From contig NZ_FPBK01000012.1 in the NCBI RefSeq assembly GCF_900116665.1, positions 1 through 64,000 of the forward strand: DNA of 64,000 nt. Reading direction: 5' to 3'. The notes beneath the pieces were generated by a model. That model was given only the letters and a program-made list of their open reading frames with translations, was not told where the DNA came from and did not search any database. A program made the translations under genes and the position numbers. This stretch comes from Pustulibacterium marinum (lineage in GTDB: Bacteria; Bacteroidota; Bacteroidia; Flavobacteriales; Flavobacteriaceae). Position 1 is the stretch's first letter. Every line of letters starts with the position of its first letter. Of this stretch, positions 7,274-14,986 are shown piece after piece.

Positions 7274-8584
7274 ATGGGAACTTTTCAAATAGAAGGAGGC
7301 CATAAGCTTCAAGGAGAAATTACACCTCAAGGAGCAAAAAATGAAGCCTTGCAGATTTTATGTGCGGTTTTGTTAACCGACAAAAAAGTAACTATCAACA
7401 ATATTCCAGATATTATTGATGTTAACAAATTGATTGATCTTTTAGGAAATCTAGGAGTGAAAATCCAAAAGAAAAAACAAGGAAGTTTCATTTTTCAAGC
7501 GGATGATGTAGATGTAAACTATCTGCAATCAGAACAGTTTAAGAAAGATGGTAGAGGTCTTAGGGGTTCTATTATGATAGTAGGGCCGCTTTTAGCCAGA
7601 TTTGGGAAAGGATATATTCCTAAGCCAGGTGGAGATAAAATTGGTCGTAGAAGATTAGATACCCACTTTGAAGGTTTCATCAAACTTGGAGCTGAATTTC
7701 GTTATAATAAAGAAGAACATTTTTACGGCGTTGAGGCAAAAAAACTAAAAGGAGCCTATATGCTTTTAGATGAAGCTTCTGTTACCGGTACTGCAAATAT
7801 TGTCATGGCAGCTGTTATGGCAGAAGGTACTACCACTATTTACAATGCTGCTTGCGAACCATATTTACAGCAACTTTGTAAAATGCTTAATAAAATGGGC
7901 GCCAAAATATCTGGTATTGGTTCTAATATGCTAACTATTGAAGGTGTTGAGAAATTAGGTGGTTGTGAGCACACGATGCTACCAGATATGATTGAAATAG
8001 GTAGCTGGATTGGTTTAGCAGCTATGACGCAAAGCGAATTGACCATTAAAAATGTTAGTTGGGATGATTTAGGGTTGATTCCAAATGTTTTTAAGAAACT
8101 TGGAATTACCATAGAAAGAAGTGGGGATGATATTCACATTCCTGCACATACCGATGGTTATGAAATTCAGAATTTTATAGATGGATCTATTCTTACGATT
8201 TCAGATGCTCCATGGCCAGGTTTTACACCAGATTTACTAAGTATTATTTTGGTTGTAGCCACCCAAGCAAGAGGTGAAGTATTGATTCACCAAAAAATGT
8301 TTGAAAGTAGATTGTTCTTCGTTGATAAATTGATTGATATGGGAGCAAAGATTATTCTTTGTGATCCACATAGAGCTACGGTAATAGGTCATGATTTTAA
8401 GTCAAAATTAAAAGCAACAACCATGACTTCTCCAGATATTAGAGCAGGAGTTTCGCTTTTAATTGCAGCACTATCAGCAAAAGGAACTTCTACCATTCAT
8501 AACATTGAACAGATAGATAGAGGTTATGAAAATATAGATAAACGTCTTAGAGCAATAGGAGCTAAAATTACCAGAGTTAGCTAA
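7274..8584 (+). CDS. murA: UDP-N-acetylglucosamine 1-carboxyvinyltransferase (Asp-type MurA)
   Basis: 436 residues. MurA transfers enolpyruvate from PEP to UDP-GlcNAc, the first committed step of peptidoglycan synthesis, in the cytosol. The protein has the two-domain EPSP-synthase fold, with GAKNEALQILCAVLL at 20-34 and LPDMIEIGSWIGLAAM in the second half. At the active-site loop, where most MurA enzymes have Cys in GGCxIGxRPxDLH, the sequence reads GGDKIGRRRLDTH, with Asp121 in the cysteine position. This substitution is known to make MurA insensitive to fosfomycin in other bacteria. It follows DUF4290 with a 16-bp gap. Confidence 0.95.
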   Translation: MGTFQIEGGHKLQGEITPQGAKNEALQILCAVLLTDKKVTINNIPDIIDVNKLIDLLGNLGVKIQKKKQGSFIFQADDVDVNYLQSEQFKKDGRGLRGSIMIVGPLLARFGKGYIPKPGGDKIGRRRLDTHFEGFIKLGAEFRYNKEEHFYGVEAKKLKGAYMLLDEASVTGTANIVMAAVMAEGTTTIYNAACEPYLQQLCKMLNKMGAKISGIGSNMLTIEGVEKLGGCEHTMLPDMIEIGSWIGLAAMTQSELTIKNVSWDDLGLIPNVFKKLGITIERSGDDIHIPAHTDGYEIQNFIDGSILTISDAPWPGFTPDLLSIILVVATQARGEVLIHQKMFESRLFFVDKLIDMGAKIILCDPHRATVIGHDFKSKLKATTMTSPDIRAGVSLLIAALSAKGTSTIHNIEQIDRGYENIDKRLRAIGAKITRVS

Positions 8585-8657
8585 AAGTTAGTTTTTTAGA
8601 GGAATCTGTGGTTTTTTTCTTATTTTAGAAAAAATCTTCATATCGGTTGCTATAAAC

Positions 8658-9518
8658 ATGAAAAGAAAGTATTTAATTGGTGTTGCTATTTCTGTTTTGG
8701 TACTTACATGTAACCAAATATTTATTCAATACTGGTTGCAGAAGAAGAAAGAAGATGCCGAGGTTATTAATATTGCGGGTAGGCAACGTATGCTAAGCCA
8801 GCGTATTAATTTAGAATTTTACAAAATACATGATGGGCACACAACTAGTGAGAATTTAAATTCGTTTTTAAATCAATGGATGCGTGCCCATAATGCTTTA
8901 CTCAACGGTGATGATCAGTGGGATTTACACCCTGTAGATGATAGTGAAGCTCAAATATTATTAAAGCAACTTACTCCTATAATTTCAGCAGTTTCAAAGA
9001 AAGCTCACTATAACTCAACAATGAATGAAGCAGAACTAATAGAAGTTTCTACAGAGCTTAATGATTTTTTGCAAGTTATGGATGCAGCAGTTAAGAAGTT
9101 GGAACAAAGCGCCAATAATAAACTGGTTTTCATCATTATTACTGAAATTATTTTAGCCTTAATTTCTATTTTAATCATTGTTTCAGAAGTTTTTCTTATT
9201 TATCGTCCTATAAGTAAACGATTAGAGTCTCATATTTTAGCGTTGGAAGATTCAGAGAAGAGCTTACGAGATAAGAATGAAAAATTAAAACGTATAGCAC
9301 ATATTCAATCACACGAATTAAGAAGGCCTTTATCAAATATTCTGGGATTAGTTCATTTGATAAAGTTTGACGATAGGGATGAATATAACCCTTTGTATTT
9401 AGAAAAATTGAAGACTTCTGCCGAAGATTTGGAGAAAAGTATCTCAAATATTGTAGAGAATACAAAAACTTTTAAAGGCGATACAATAGATGATATATCA
9501 CAAATAGGTGATTCTTAA
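8658..9518 (+). CDS. Membrane sensor with PilJ-like domain and lone HisKA phosphoacceptor domain
   Basis: 286 residues. A first membrane helix (about 5-25) is followed by an extracytoplasmic PilJ/NarX-type four-helix sensor part that opens with INIAGRQRMLSQRINLEFYK (38-57). A second membrane helix (about 156-183) leads into a coiled coil (about 188-215). A dimerisation/phosphoacceptor segment follows (AHIQSHELRRPLSNILGL, His219 the predicted phosphorylation site). The reading frame then ends about 65 residues later, so the HATPase_c catalytic domain is absent. The protein cannot be a complete kinase. It may accept phosphate from, or pair with, another kinase. It overlaps the convergent OmpA gene by 21 bp. 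A TATTTTAG element lies at 8621-8628. Confidence 0.75.
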   Translation: MKRKYLIGVAISVLVLTCNQIFIQYWLQKKKEDAEVINIAGRQRMLSQRINLEFYKIHDGHTTSENLNSFLNQWMRAHNALLNGDDQWDLHPVDDSEAQILLKQLTPIISAVSKKAHYNSTMNEAELIEVSTELNDFLQVMDAAVKKLEQSANNKLVFIIITEIILALISILIIVSEVFLIYRPISKRLESHILALEDSEKSLRDKNEKLKRIAHIQSHELRRPLSNILGLVHLIKFDDRDEYNPLYLEKLKTSAEDLEKSISNIVENTKTFKGDTIDDISQIGDS

Positions 9519-10337
9519 AATAACTCTTCTATTTGCTGCTTTATCGGCTTCAGTTTTTTCAGGATATACTTTTGGACGTTTAAATCCGTAACCAATATAA
9601 CTCAATCTAGTTTCTTTAATTCCTTTAGAAATCAAGTAATTCATAATAGATTGAGCTCTATTTTTTGAAAGTTTTTCTTGATTTTTTTTGAAATCAGCTG
9701 CGTAGGGTGTATAAATATCTCCACAACAAACATGCCCTTCAATACGAAGTTTTACAGAAGTATGGTTACGTAATTCTTGTACTACTGTGTCAAGTGTTTT
9801 TTTAGATTCTTCTTTGAGATTGGTAGTATTTAGTACAAATCGAAGCGTTTTTAATTCAATGGAGTCACCCTTTTTAAGTTCGTTGTAATTTTTTCCCATG
9901 AACATACTTTTATCCAAAGGAATATAAGCTGTTTTTTCAGCAAAAAGAACTACAACATCAACTCTTCTATTTTCTGAGTTACCTGAATTGTTAGATGTAA
10001 TTTGTTCAGTAATCAATTCACCGTGAGCAGAAGTTTTAATGTTTTTGATTAATTGTGGATAATTAGTTTGTATGAAATTTTTGATCACATCGGCTCTTTT
10101 TTTGGCGAGCTTCATATTATATTCTTTAGACGCTACATAATCTGTATATCCTGTAATATCAAAATAGTAATTATTTCCATTATTCAGAGAGTCTAGAGAA
10201 GTGGAAAGTAGTTGTTCTTGTTGATTGTTCAATGCATGAACATCCATATCATAAAACAATTGTATGATTTTATTTTGTGCGTTTAATTGACTACTAAAAG
10301 CAAGTAAAAAGATAACTAATCCAAAGAAGGATTTCAT
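9498..10337 (-). CDS. Secreted protein with two OmpA-like peptidoglycan-binding domains
   Basis: 279 residues with a Sec signal peptide (about 1-20, ending NAQ). Two OmpA C-terminal-like domains follow in tandem. The first (about 25-135) has FDITGYTDYVASKEYN, LAKKRADVIKNFI and ENRRVDVVV. The second (about 160-279) has LRIEGHVCCGD, LSKNRAQSIMNYLISKG, YIGYG and ANRRVILRI. Such domains bind the meso-diaminopimelate of peptidoglycan. With no beta barrel and no lipobox, the protein is probably periplasmic. The CC pair in the second domain is unusual at that position. It is convergent with, and overlaps by 21 bp, the sensor gene. Confidence 0.8.
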   Translation of the reverse strand: MKSFFGLVIFLLAFSSQLNAQNKIIQLFYDMDVHALNNQQEQLLSTSLDSLNNGNNYYFDITGYTDYVASKEYNMKLAKKRADVIKNFIQTNYPQLIKNIKTSAHGELITEQITSNNSGNSENRRVDVVVLFAEKTAYIPLDKSMFMGKNYNELKKGDSIELKTLRFVLNTTNLKEESKKTLDTVVQELRNHTSVKLRIEGHVCCGDIYTPYAADFKKNQEKLSKNRAQSIMNYLISKGIKETRLSYIGYGFKRPKVYPEKTEADKAANRRVILRITYL

Positions 10338-10377
10338 AATATTAGGTTTGCGCCTAAAAATACAAAATCCTTACCTT

Positions 10378-11682
10378 TTAATTCAAAGCTTCTTTATATG
10401 TTTTTAAGCAACGTTCACGTGCTTCTTTATGATCTACCATATACTCTGGATACTCATTTGTACCGAATTCTTTAACCCAGTGTTTAACGTATTTTCTATC
10501 CTTATCAAATTTATCTAATTGTGTAATTGGATTAAATATTCTGAAATATGGCGCTGCATCAACACCACTTCCGGCAACCCATTGCCAATTTCCCACATTA
10601 CTGCTCATTTCATAATCTAGGAGTTTTTCGGCAAAATAAGCTTCACCCCAACGCCAATCAATTAATAAATGCTTGCATAAAAAACTTCCTACAATCATTC
10701 GTACTCGATTGTGCATGTATCCCGTTTGATTTAATTGTCGCATTCCGGCATCAACAATAGGATATCCGGTTTTTCCGGCTTTCCATTTTTCAAATTCAGA
10801 TTGATTGTTTCTCCATTTTATATTGTCGTAATCGGGTCTAAAACTTTTGGTAACAGTATGAGGAAAATGATAAAGTATTTGCATAAAAAATTCTCTCCAA
10901 ATCAGTTCACTCCAAAAAGTTTCATTTTTCTCAGCAATTGCTTTTTTAACCATTTTTCGAATACTAACAGTGCCAAAACGTAAATGTGGACTTAAATAAG
11001 AAGTGGCATCTTTTGAAGGAATATCTCTAACTTCTTCGTAAGATTGAATCATGCTTGGCGTCACATGATATGGTTTTACCTCTACAGAAGATTTTTCAAA
11101 TCCAATATCAGATAAGCTTACATTAGGTAATCTTGTATTTTTATAAAGAGCATCAAAGTATCGCGTAGTTTGATGAGCTGAAAGTAGTTCTTCTTTGAAA
11201 TGCTCTTTCCATCTGCGCATGTAAGCAGTGTACACAACATACGGGTCGCCATCATTTTTAACAATTTCATCTTTTTCAAAAAAGACTTGATCTTTATAAG
11301 TATTGAAGGCTATTTCTTTTTTCCGAAGAAGTTTTTGTATCGTTTTATCTCTCTCTTTTGCGTAGGGCTCATAATCATGATTGGCATACACCTCTTTAAT
11401 ATCGTATTCTTCAATAAGATTTTCAAAGATGTTTTTTGGTTTTCCTAGATAAATGGCTAGTGAACTGTTATTATCTTGCAATTCTTTTCGCATTGACTGT
11501 AACGTTTCATATATAAACGTAATACGAGCATCGTCTTTAGGGAGTGAATTGATAATTTCTTCATCAAAAATGAAGATGGGTAGTACTTTTTTACCACTTC
11601 TTAAGGCTTTAGAAAATCCTACATTATCATCCAAGCGTAAATCTCTACGAAACCAAAATATGGCTTGTGGCTGTTCTTTCAT
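10378..11682 (-). CDS. phr: Deoxyribodipyrimidine photolyase (cryptochrome/photolyase family)
   Basis: 434 residues. Photolyase repairs UV pyrimidine dimers with blue light using FADH-. The N-terminal antenna domain opens IFWFRRDLRLDDNVG. The C-terminal FAD domain carries YLSPHLRFGTVSIR, WSELIWREFFMQI, YPIVDAGMRQLNQTGYMHNR, LLDYEMSSNVGNWQWVAGSG and DAAPYFRIFNP, all of which line the FAD and dimer site in class I photolyases. The ATG at 11682 is preferred over an in-frame TTG two codons upstream. It lies 2 bp downstream of the SRPBCC gene in one operon. A DASH-type cryptochrome is less likely given the length and the WQW block. Confidence 0.92.
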   Translation of the reverse strand: MKEQPQAIFWFRRDLRLDDNVGFSKALRSGKKVLPIFIFDEEIINSLPKDDARITFIYETLQSMRKELQDNNSSLAIYLGKPKNIFENLIEEYDIKEVYANHDYEPYAKERDKTIQKLLRKKEIAFNTYKDQVFFEKDEIVKNDGDPYVVYTAYMRRWKEHFKEELLSAHQTTRYFDALYKNTRLPNVSLSDIGFEKSSVEVKPYHVTPSMIQSYEEVRDIPSKDATSYLSPHLRFGTVSIRKMVKKAIAEKNETFWSELIWREFFMQILYHFPHTVTKSFRPDYDNIKWRNNQSEFEKWKAGKTGYPIVDAGMRQLNQTGYMHNRVRMIVGSFLCKHLLIDWRWGEAYFAEKLLDYEMSSNVGNWQWVAGSGVDAAPYFRIFNPITQLDKFDKDRKYVKHWVKEFGTNEYPEYMVDHKEARERCLKTYKEALN

Positions 11683-11684
11683 AA

Positions 11685-12182
11685 TCAAAAGGAATTAAAT
11701 TCAAGAGTAGTAGCCGATTCTTGCAATTCGCCATAAATTGCCTTCAATTTTTCAGCTCTATAACTAAAAATTTCTCTCAGTTTTGGTTTCACTAGAAATG
11801 GATGCACAAGTTGACCAATGATTCCAGCCGGTAATTTGTAATCAACAATATCAGTCATAAGAACTCCACCTTCAATTTCTTCTATGAAGTGTTTATGATG
11901 CCAGAGCGCATAGGGACCAAAACGTTGCTCATCAACAAAGTATGTTTTGTCTTTTATATGAGTAATTTCGGTAACCCATTTTGTTTTGATGCCGGCAACA
12001 GGTGTTACAATATATTGAATGATTTGTCCTTCAAACATTTCCCCAGTAGATCCAGAAACAATATCAAACCCCATATAGTCAGGAGTAATCGTTTTAAGAT
12101 TTTTGGGGTCTGAAAGAAATTTCCAAGCCTCTTCCATGGAAATATGTAGTTTTTGAGTTCCTTTTAATTGATACATTTTCAT
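11685..12182 (-). CDS. SRPBCC ligand-binding family protein
   Basis: 165 residues without signal peptide. The pattern (LHISMEEAWKFLSDPKNLKTITP at the N-terminus, then KWVTEITHI, FVDEQRFGPYALWHHKHF and VDYKLP) is that of the SRPBCC/polyketide cyclase fold, of the subgroup once called cell division inhibitor-like. Its ligand is unknown. It is the first gene of a two-gene unit with the photolyase (2-bp gap), a pairing seen in other flavobacteria. That suggests a link to the light or stress response. The start can be the ATG at 12182 or at 12176. Confidence 0.75.
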   Translation of the reverse strand: MKMYQLKGTQKLHISMEEAWKFLSDPKNLKTITPDYMGFDIVSGSTGEMFEGQIIQYIVTPVAGIKTKWVTEITHIKDKTYFVDEQRFGPYALWHHKHFIEEIEGGVLMTDIVDYKLPAGIIGQLVHPFLVKPKLREIFSYRAEKLKAIYGELQESATTLEFNSF

Positions 12183-12273
12183 GAAGTCAAAAGTAATTAG
12201 ATTTTTTGTTTAATTATTTAAATTAAAAGTTAAACAAATTTTCATCTTACTTATTTTAAGATAATATTAACGT

Positions 12274-12301
12274 TTGAAGAGTGGCTTAATTTCTATTTTA
12301 G
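12274..12301 (+). promoter_or_regulatory. Possible promoter of the DUF2911 gene
   Basis: TTG (12274-12276), 17 bp, then TATTTTAG (12294-12301), one base off TAnnTTTG. It lies 21 bp before the start codon. Confidence 0.45.
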
Positions 12302-12322
12302 ATCACAATCAAATTATTTAAA

Positions 12323-13171
12323 ATGAAAAACTTTAAACTATTTTTTTTAGCGGTGATTTCAAGCGTTGCTGTAAACGCACAAATTACAACTCCGCAACCT
12401 AGTCCACATGCAAAAATTGAGCAGCGCGTTGGATTAACTGATATTACCGTAACCTATTCTAGACCATCTATGAAAGGACGTGAAATTTTTGGTGATTTAG
12501 TCCCTTTTGAGAAGATTTGGAGAACCGGAGCCAATGAAAATACAGTAATTACTTTTAGTGATGATGTAATGATTGCTGGTAACAAGCTAACTAAAGGATC
12601 TTATGCTATCTACACGAAACCAAGACAAAAAAATTGGGATGTTATATTTTATACAGATACGAATAATTGGGGAGCACCGAAGGAATTAGATGAATCAAAA
12701 ATTGCAGCTGTTTATGTTGCGGAAACAATGAGAGTTCCATTTGATGTAGAAACGTTCACTATTGATTTTAATAACTTAACGAATAATAGTGGAAGTCTAG
12801 AATTTCTTTGGGCAAGTACATATGTTGCGGTTCCATTTGAGGTGATGACAAAAGAGAAAGCAATGGCGAGCATTGAAAAAGCACTAAATGGACCATCAGC
12901 AGGTGATTATTATGCGGCAGCTTCCTATTATTATGAAGAAAATATGGATATTTCTAAAGCCAAAACTTATATTGATAAGGCTGTGGAAATGCAAGGGAAT
13001 AAGGTTACCTATTGGATGCTTAGAAAACAATCTTTGATCTACGCTAAAGCTGGCGATAAAAAAGGAGCTATAGCAGTAGCAAGAAAGTCTTTAGATGGTG
13101 CTTTAAAGGCAGGAAATCAGGATTACGTTAAAATGAATGAAGAATCCCTTAAAGAATGGGGAGCTAAATAA
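12323..13171 (+). CDS. DUF2911 family secreted protein
   Basis: 282 residues with a Sec signal peptide (about 1-19, ending VNA). The DUF2911 domain (about 28-170) has the family signatures VTYSRPSMKGREIFG and KIWRTGANENTVITF, then KGSYAIYTKP. The C-terminal part (about 180-282) is helical and looks like TPR units (YYAAASYYYEENMDISKAKT, then KQSLIYAKAGDKKGAIAVAR). It is probably periplasmic. The function of DUF2911 is not known. The gene stands alone, with an 18-bp-stem terminator shared with the convergent neighbour. Confidence 0.85.
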   Translation: MKNFKLFFLAVISSVAVNAQITTPQPSPHAKIEQRVGLTDITVTYSRPSMKGREIFGDLVPFEKIWRTGANENTVITFSDDVMIAGNKLTKGSYAIYTKPRQKNWDVIFYTDTNNWGAPKELDESKIAAVYVAETMRVPFDVETFTIDFNNLTNNSGSLEFLWASTYVAVPFEVMTKEKAMASIEKALNGPSAGDYYAAASYYYEENMDISKAKTYIDKAVEMQGNKVTYWMLRKQSLIYAKAGDKKGAIAVARKSLDGALKAGNQDYVKMNEESLKEWGAK

Positions 13172-13193
13172 AGTTCACCGAAAGCTCAAAAAA

Positions 13194-13232
13194 ATATAAA
13201 GGGATGTGTTTGAAAAACACATCCCTTTATAT
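13194..13232. terminator. Bidirectional terminator
   Basis: A perfect 18-bp stem (13194-13211 with 13215-13232, 3-nt loop GAA) lies between two convergent genes. A-rich sequence on the left and T-rich on the right give a U-tract in both directions. Confidence 0.9.
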
Positions 13233-13233
13233 T

Positions 13234-13725
13234 TTATGCAGAAACTTTCTCTGCAGTACAAAGCAATTTAGCCTGACTGCAAATATCTTCTATCTTAACT
13301 TGATTTGGTAAAAAAGATAAAATTTGGGAAATCGTCTTTTTATCTTCTTGCTGTAAAGCAGTTAATTGGTTAAAAGTAAAATATCCAATTTCATTGAATC
13401 TTCTTTCTACTGTAGGTCCAATTCCTTTTAATTTCTTGAGATCATCTTTTTCCAAAGCATTGTCTTCAGGTTGGTAATCTTCTTGAGGTTCAGATTTTAC
13501 ATACATACCTCTTTCATAGGTTTTAACCGCTTTAATTTGGCCAGGTACGCCAAAATTTGAAACCACATAGTTGTTTTCAGTGCGAATCTCCGTTTCGGAA
13601 GTAGTTGATTGTAGCGATTTAAATTTAGCCATGGCTAGGAAAAAACCAATGGCAAAACCAAAGAGACAAATACTTAATAAAATTACATAATCTAGGATTG
13701 TCGAGGGGGTAATTACGTAAAACAT
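13234..13725 (-). CDS. Membrane-anchored helix-hairpin-helix protein
   Basis: 163 residues. One membrane helix near the N-terminus (about 11-32, VILLSICLFGFAIGFFLAMA) is followed by a polar linker. The C-terminal domain (about 95-155) contains DDLKKLKGIGPTVERRFNEI, a helix-hairpin-helix segment with the GIGP turn, and resembles the HhH domains of DUF4332 and related proteins. It may bind DNA or RNA at the membrane. No enzymatic residues were recognised. It converges on DUF2911. Upstream is the regulatory region of the his operon. Confidence 0.65.
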   Translation of the reverse strand: MFYVITPSTILDYVILLSICLFGFAIGFFLAMAKFKSLQSTTSETEIRTENNYVVSNFGVPGQIKAVKTYERGMYVKSEPQEDYQPEDNALEKDDLKKLKGIGPTVERRFNEIGYFTFNQLTALQQEDKKTISQILSFLPNQVKIEDICSQAKLLCTAEKVSA

Positions 13726-13929
13726 TTAGTGTTTAATTATTTTTTAAATTCTACATTAATTTAAGCTTGGTTGTTTAGTTTATACTGCCTTATGTTAAAG
13801 GCTTAATTGTGAGCTCATAAGGTAATAATAAATATTTGTTAAAAAAAATGTAAAACTCTAAAGTTGTGATATTTATTTAAAAAATAATTTTTTCTTGATT
13901 TTAGTGGCATTTAGTTGAAAAATAATTAC

Positions 13930-13937
13930 TAAGTTTG
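13930..13937 (+). promoter_or_regulatory. Predicted his promoter -7 element
   Basis: TAAGTTTG matches TAnnTTTG exactly and lies 22 bp before the leader-peptide ATG. No good TTG is found 17-20 bp upstream, so the -33 element is weak or absent. Confidence 0.45.
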
Positions 13938-13959
13938 AATCATAGTTTAAAACAAAGTA

Positions 13960-14016
13960 ATGAACAGCATTCAATTTCATCATCATCATTTTCATACTTG
14001 CACTCAAGCGAGATGA
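13960..14016 (+). CDS. hisL: Histidine operon leader peptide
   Basis: An 18-codon open frame, MNSIQFHHHHFHTCTQAR, ending in TGA. It has four consecutive His codons (13978-13989) and a fifth at 13993-13995, so 5 of 18 residues are His. It lies between a promoter-like element and an intrinsic terminator in front of hisG. Ribosome speed across the His codons should report the charge of tRNA-His and decide whether the terminator forms. It is too short to be a functional protein in its own right. Composition, position and RNA folding together make the assignment strong. Confidence 0.88.
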   Translation: MNSIQFHHHHFHTCTQAR

Positions 14017-14021
14017 AATTG
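13972..14021 (+). promoter_or_regulatory. his leader pause hairpin (1:2 stem)
   Basis: Ten bases at 13972-13981, covering the first His codons, pair perfectly with 14012-14021 over the leader stop codon. This stem would form when no ribosome is on the leader. Confidence 0.7.
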
Positions 14022-14067
14022 GTATGTTATAAATTGAAAGACAGATAATTTTAAAACCCGTTTGAGT
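14002..14067 (+). promoter_or_regulatory. his antiterminator (2:3 pairing)
   Basis: Bases 14002-14010 pair with 14059-14067 over nine consecutive positions with one G-U. The second strand lies within the left arm and loop of the terminator (14053-14065), so the two structures exclude each other. A ribosome stalled at the first His codons leaves 14002-14010 free. A ribosome at the stop codon covers it. Confidence 0.7.
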
Positions 14068-14090
14068 AGTTCAAACGGGTTTTTTGTTTT
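14053..14090 (+). terminator. his attenuator terminator
   Basis: A perfect 13-bp stem (14053-14065 with 14071-14083, loop GTAGT) is followed by T-rich sequence. It lies between the leader peptide and hisG, 39 bp before the hisG start. Confidence 0.85.
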
Positions 14091-14128
14091 TAGAACTGCT
14101 CAAACCAAATCAAAAAAAGAAGAAAGAA

Positions 14129-14986
14129 ATGACAAAGCTTACCATTGCAATTCAAAAATCGGGCAGACTCAATGAAGACTCCCTTAAAATTCTTAAAGAC
14201 TGCGGAATTTCTATCGATAACGGTATCGATCAACTTAAAGCTTCCGCTCGCAACTTTCCTATAGAAGTACTGTATTTACGTAACGGAGATATACCGCAAT
14301 ACCTTCGTGATGGTGTGGTAGATATTGCTATTTTAGGAGAAAACCTGTTGTTTGAGAAAGGTAAAGATCTTCCAGTGGTAGAAAAACTTGGTTTTTCAAC
14401 ATGTAGAGTATGTGTGGCGGTTCCTAAAAGTGTTTCGTATACTTCCATTAAAGATTTAGAAGGCAAAAAAATAGCAACTTCGTACCCTAACACTGTCCAA
14501 GCTTTTCTAGATGAAAACAGTGTTAAAGCTGAATTGCACATTATTAATGGTTCGGTTGAGATTGCTCCAAATATAGGTCTGGCCGATGCTATTGTAGATA
14601 TTGTGTCTAGTGGCAGCACGCTGTTCAAAAATAATTTGAAAGAAGTAGAGCAAATTCTTAAAAGTGAAGCCGTGCTTACGGTTTCTCCAAAAATTAGTGA
14701 GGAAGCAAAAGCAATTCTTGAAAAATTACAATTCAGAATTCAGTCGGTTTTAAAAGCTCGTAATTCAAAATATATTCTGCTAAATGCTCCTAATAATAAG
14801 GTTCAAGATATCATCAAAATTCTTCCAGGAATGAAAAGTCCAACTGTTTTGCCGTTGGCTGAAGAAGGCTGGAGCTCTGTACACTCTGTAATTAATGAGG
14901 ATAGATTTTGGGAAGTGATAGACGAATTAAAAGCTAACGGAGCTGAAGGTATTTTAATAAACCCAATCGAAAAAATGGTATTGTAA
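14129..14986 (+). CDS. hisG: ATP phosphoribosyltransferase (long form)
   Basis: 285 residues. HisG joins ATP and PRPP in the first step of histidine synthesis and is feedback-inhibited by histidine. The start MTKLTIAIQKSGRLNEDS is typical. YLRDGVVDIAILGENLLFE and IVDIVSSGSTL line the PRPP site. The extra C-terminal part (about 210-285) is the ACT-like regulatory domain of the long form, so no HisZ partner is needed. The in-frame TTG at 14084 falls in the attenuator T-run and is rejected as a start. An A/G-rich stretch precedes the ATG at 14129. The stop shares one base with hisD (TAATG). Confidence 0.96.
   Translation: MTKLTIAIQKSGRLNEDSLKILKDCGISIDNGIDQLKASARNFPIEVLYLRNGDIPQYLRDGVVDIAILGENLLFEKGKDLPVVEKLGFSTCRVCVAVPKSVSYTSIKDLEGKKIATSYPNTVQAFLDENSVKAELHIINGSVEIAPNIGLADAIVDIVSSGSTLFKNNLKEVEQILKSEAVLTVSPKISEEAKAILEKLQFRIQSVLKARNSKYILLNAPNNKVQDIIKILPGMKSPTVLPLAEEGWSSVHSVINEDRFWEVIDELKANGAEGILINPIEKMVL

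Larger units (their letters stand above)
13726..14128 (+). other. Intergenic region holding the his operon control elements
   Basis: This 403-bp region carries no long gene. Its first part (13726-13929) is very AT-rich and has a 7-bp inverted repeat (13788-13794 with 13816-13822) of unknown meaning. The second part holds the predicted his promoter, the histidine leader peptide, alternative hairpins and a terminator, each listed separately. The region ends with A/G-rich sequence just before hisG. Confidence 0.8.

Noticed and set aside
14084-14128. N-terminal extension of hisG from a TTG
   Set aside because: The TTG lies in the T-run of the attenuator terminator, and HisG proteins begin at the later ATG (14129).
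14230-14628. Open frame of 132 codons antisense to hisG
   Set aside because: It overlaps a certain gene and has no recognisable features.
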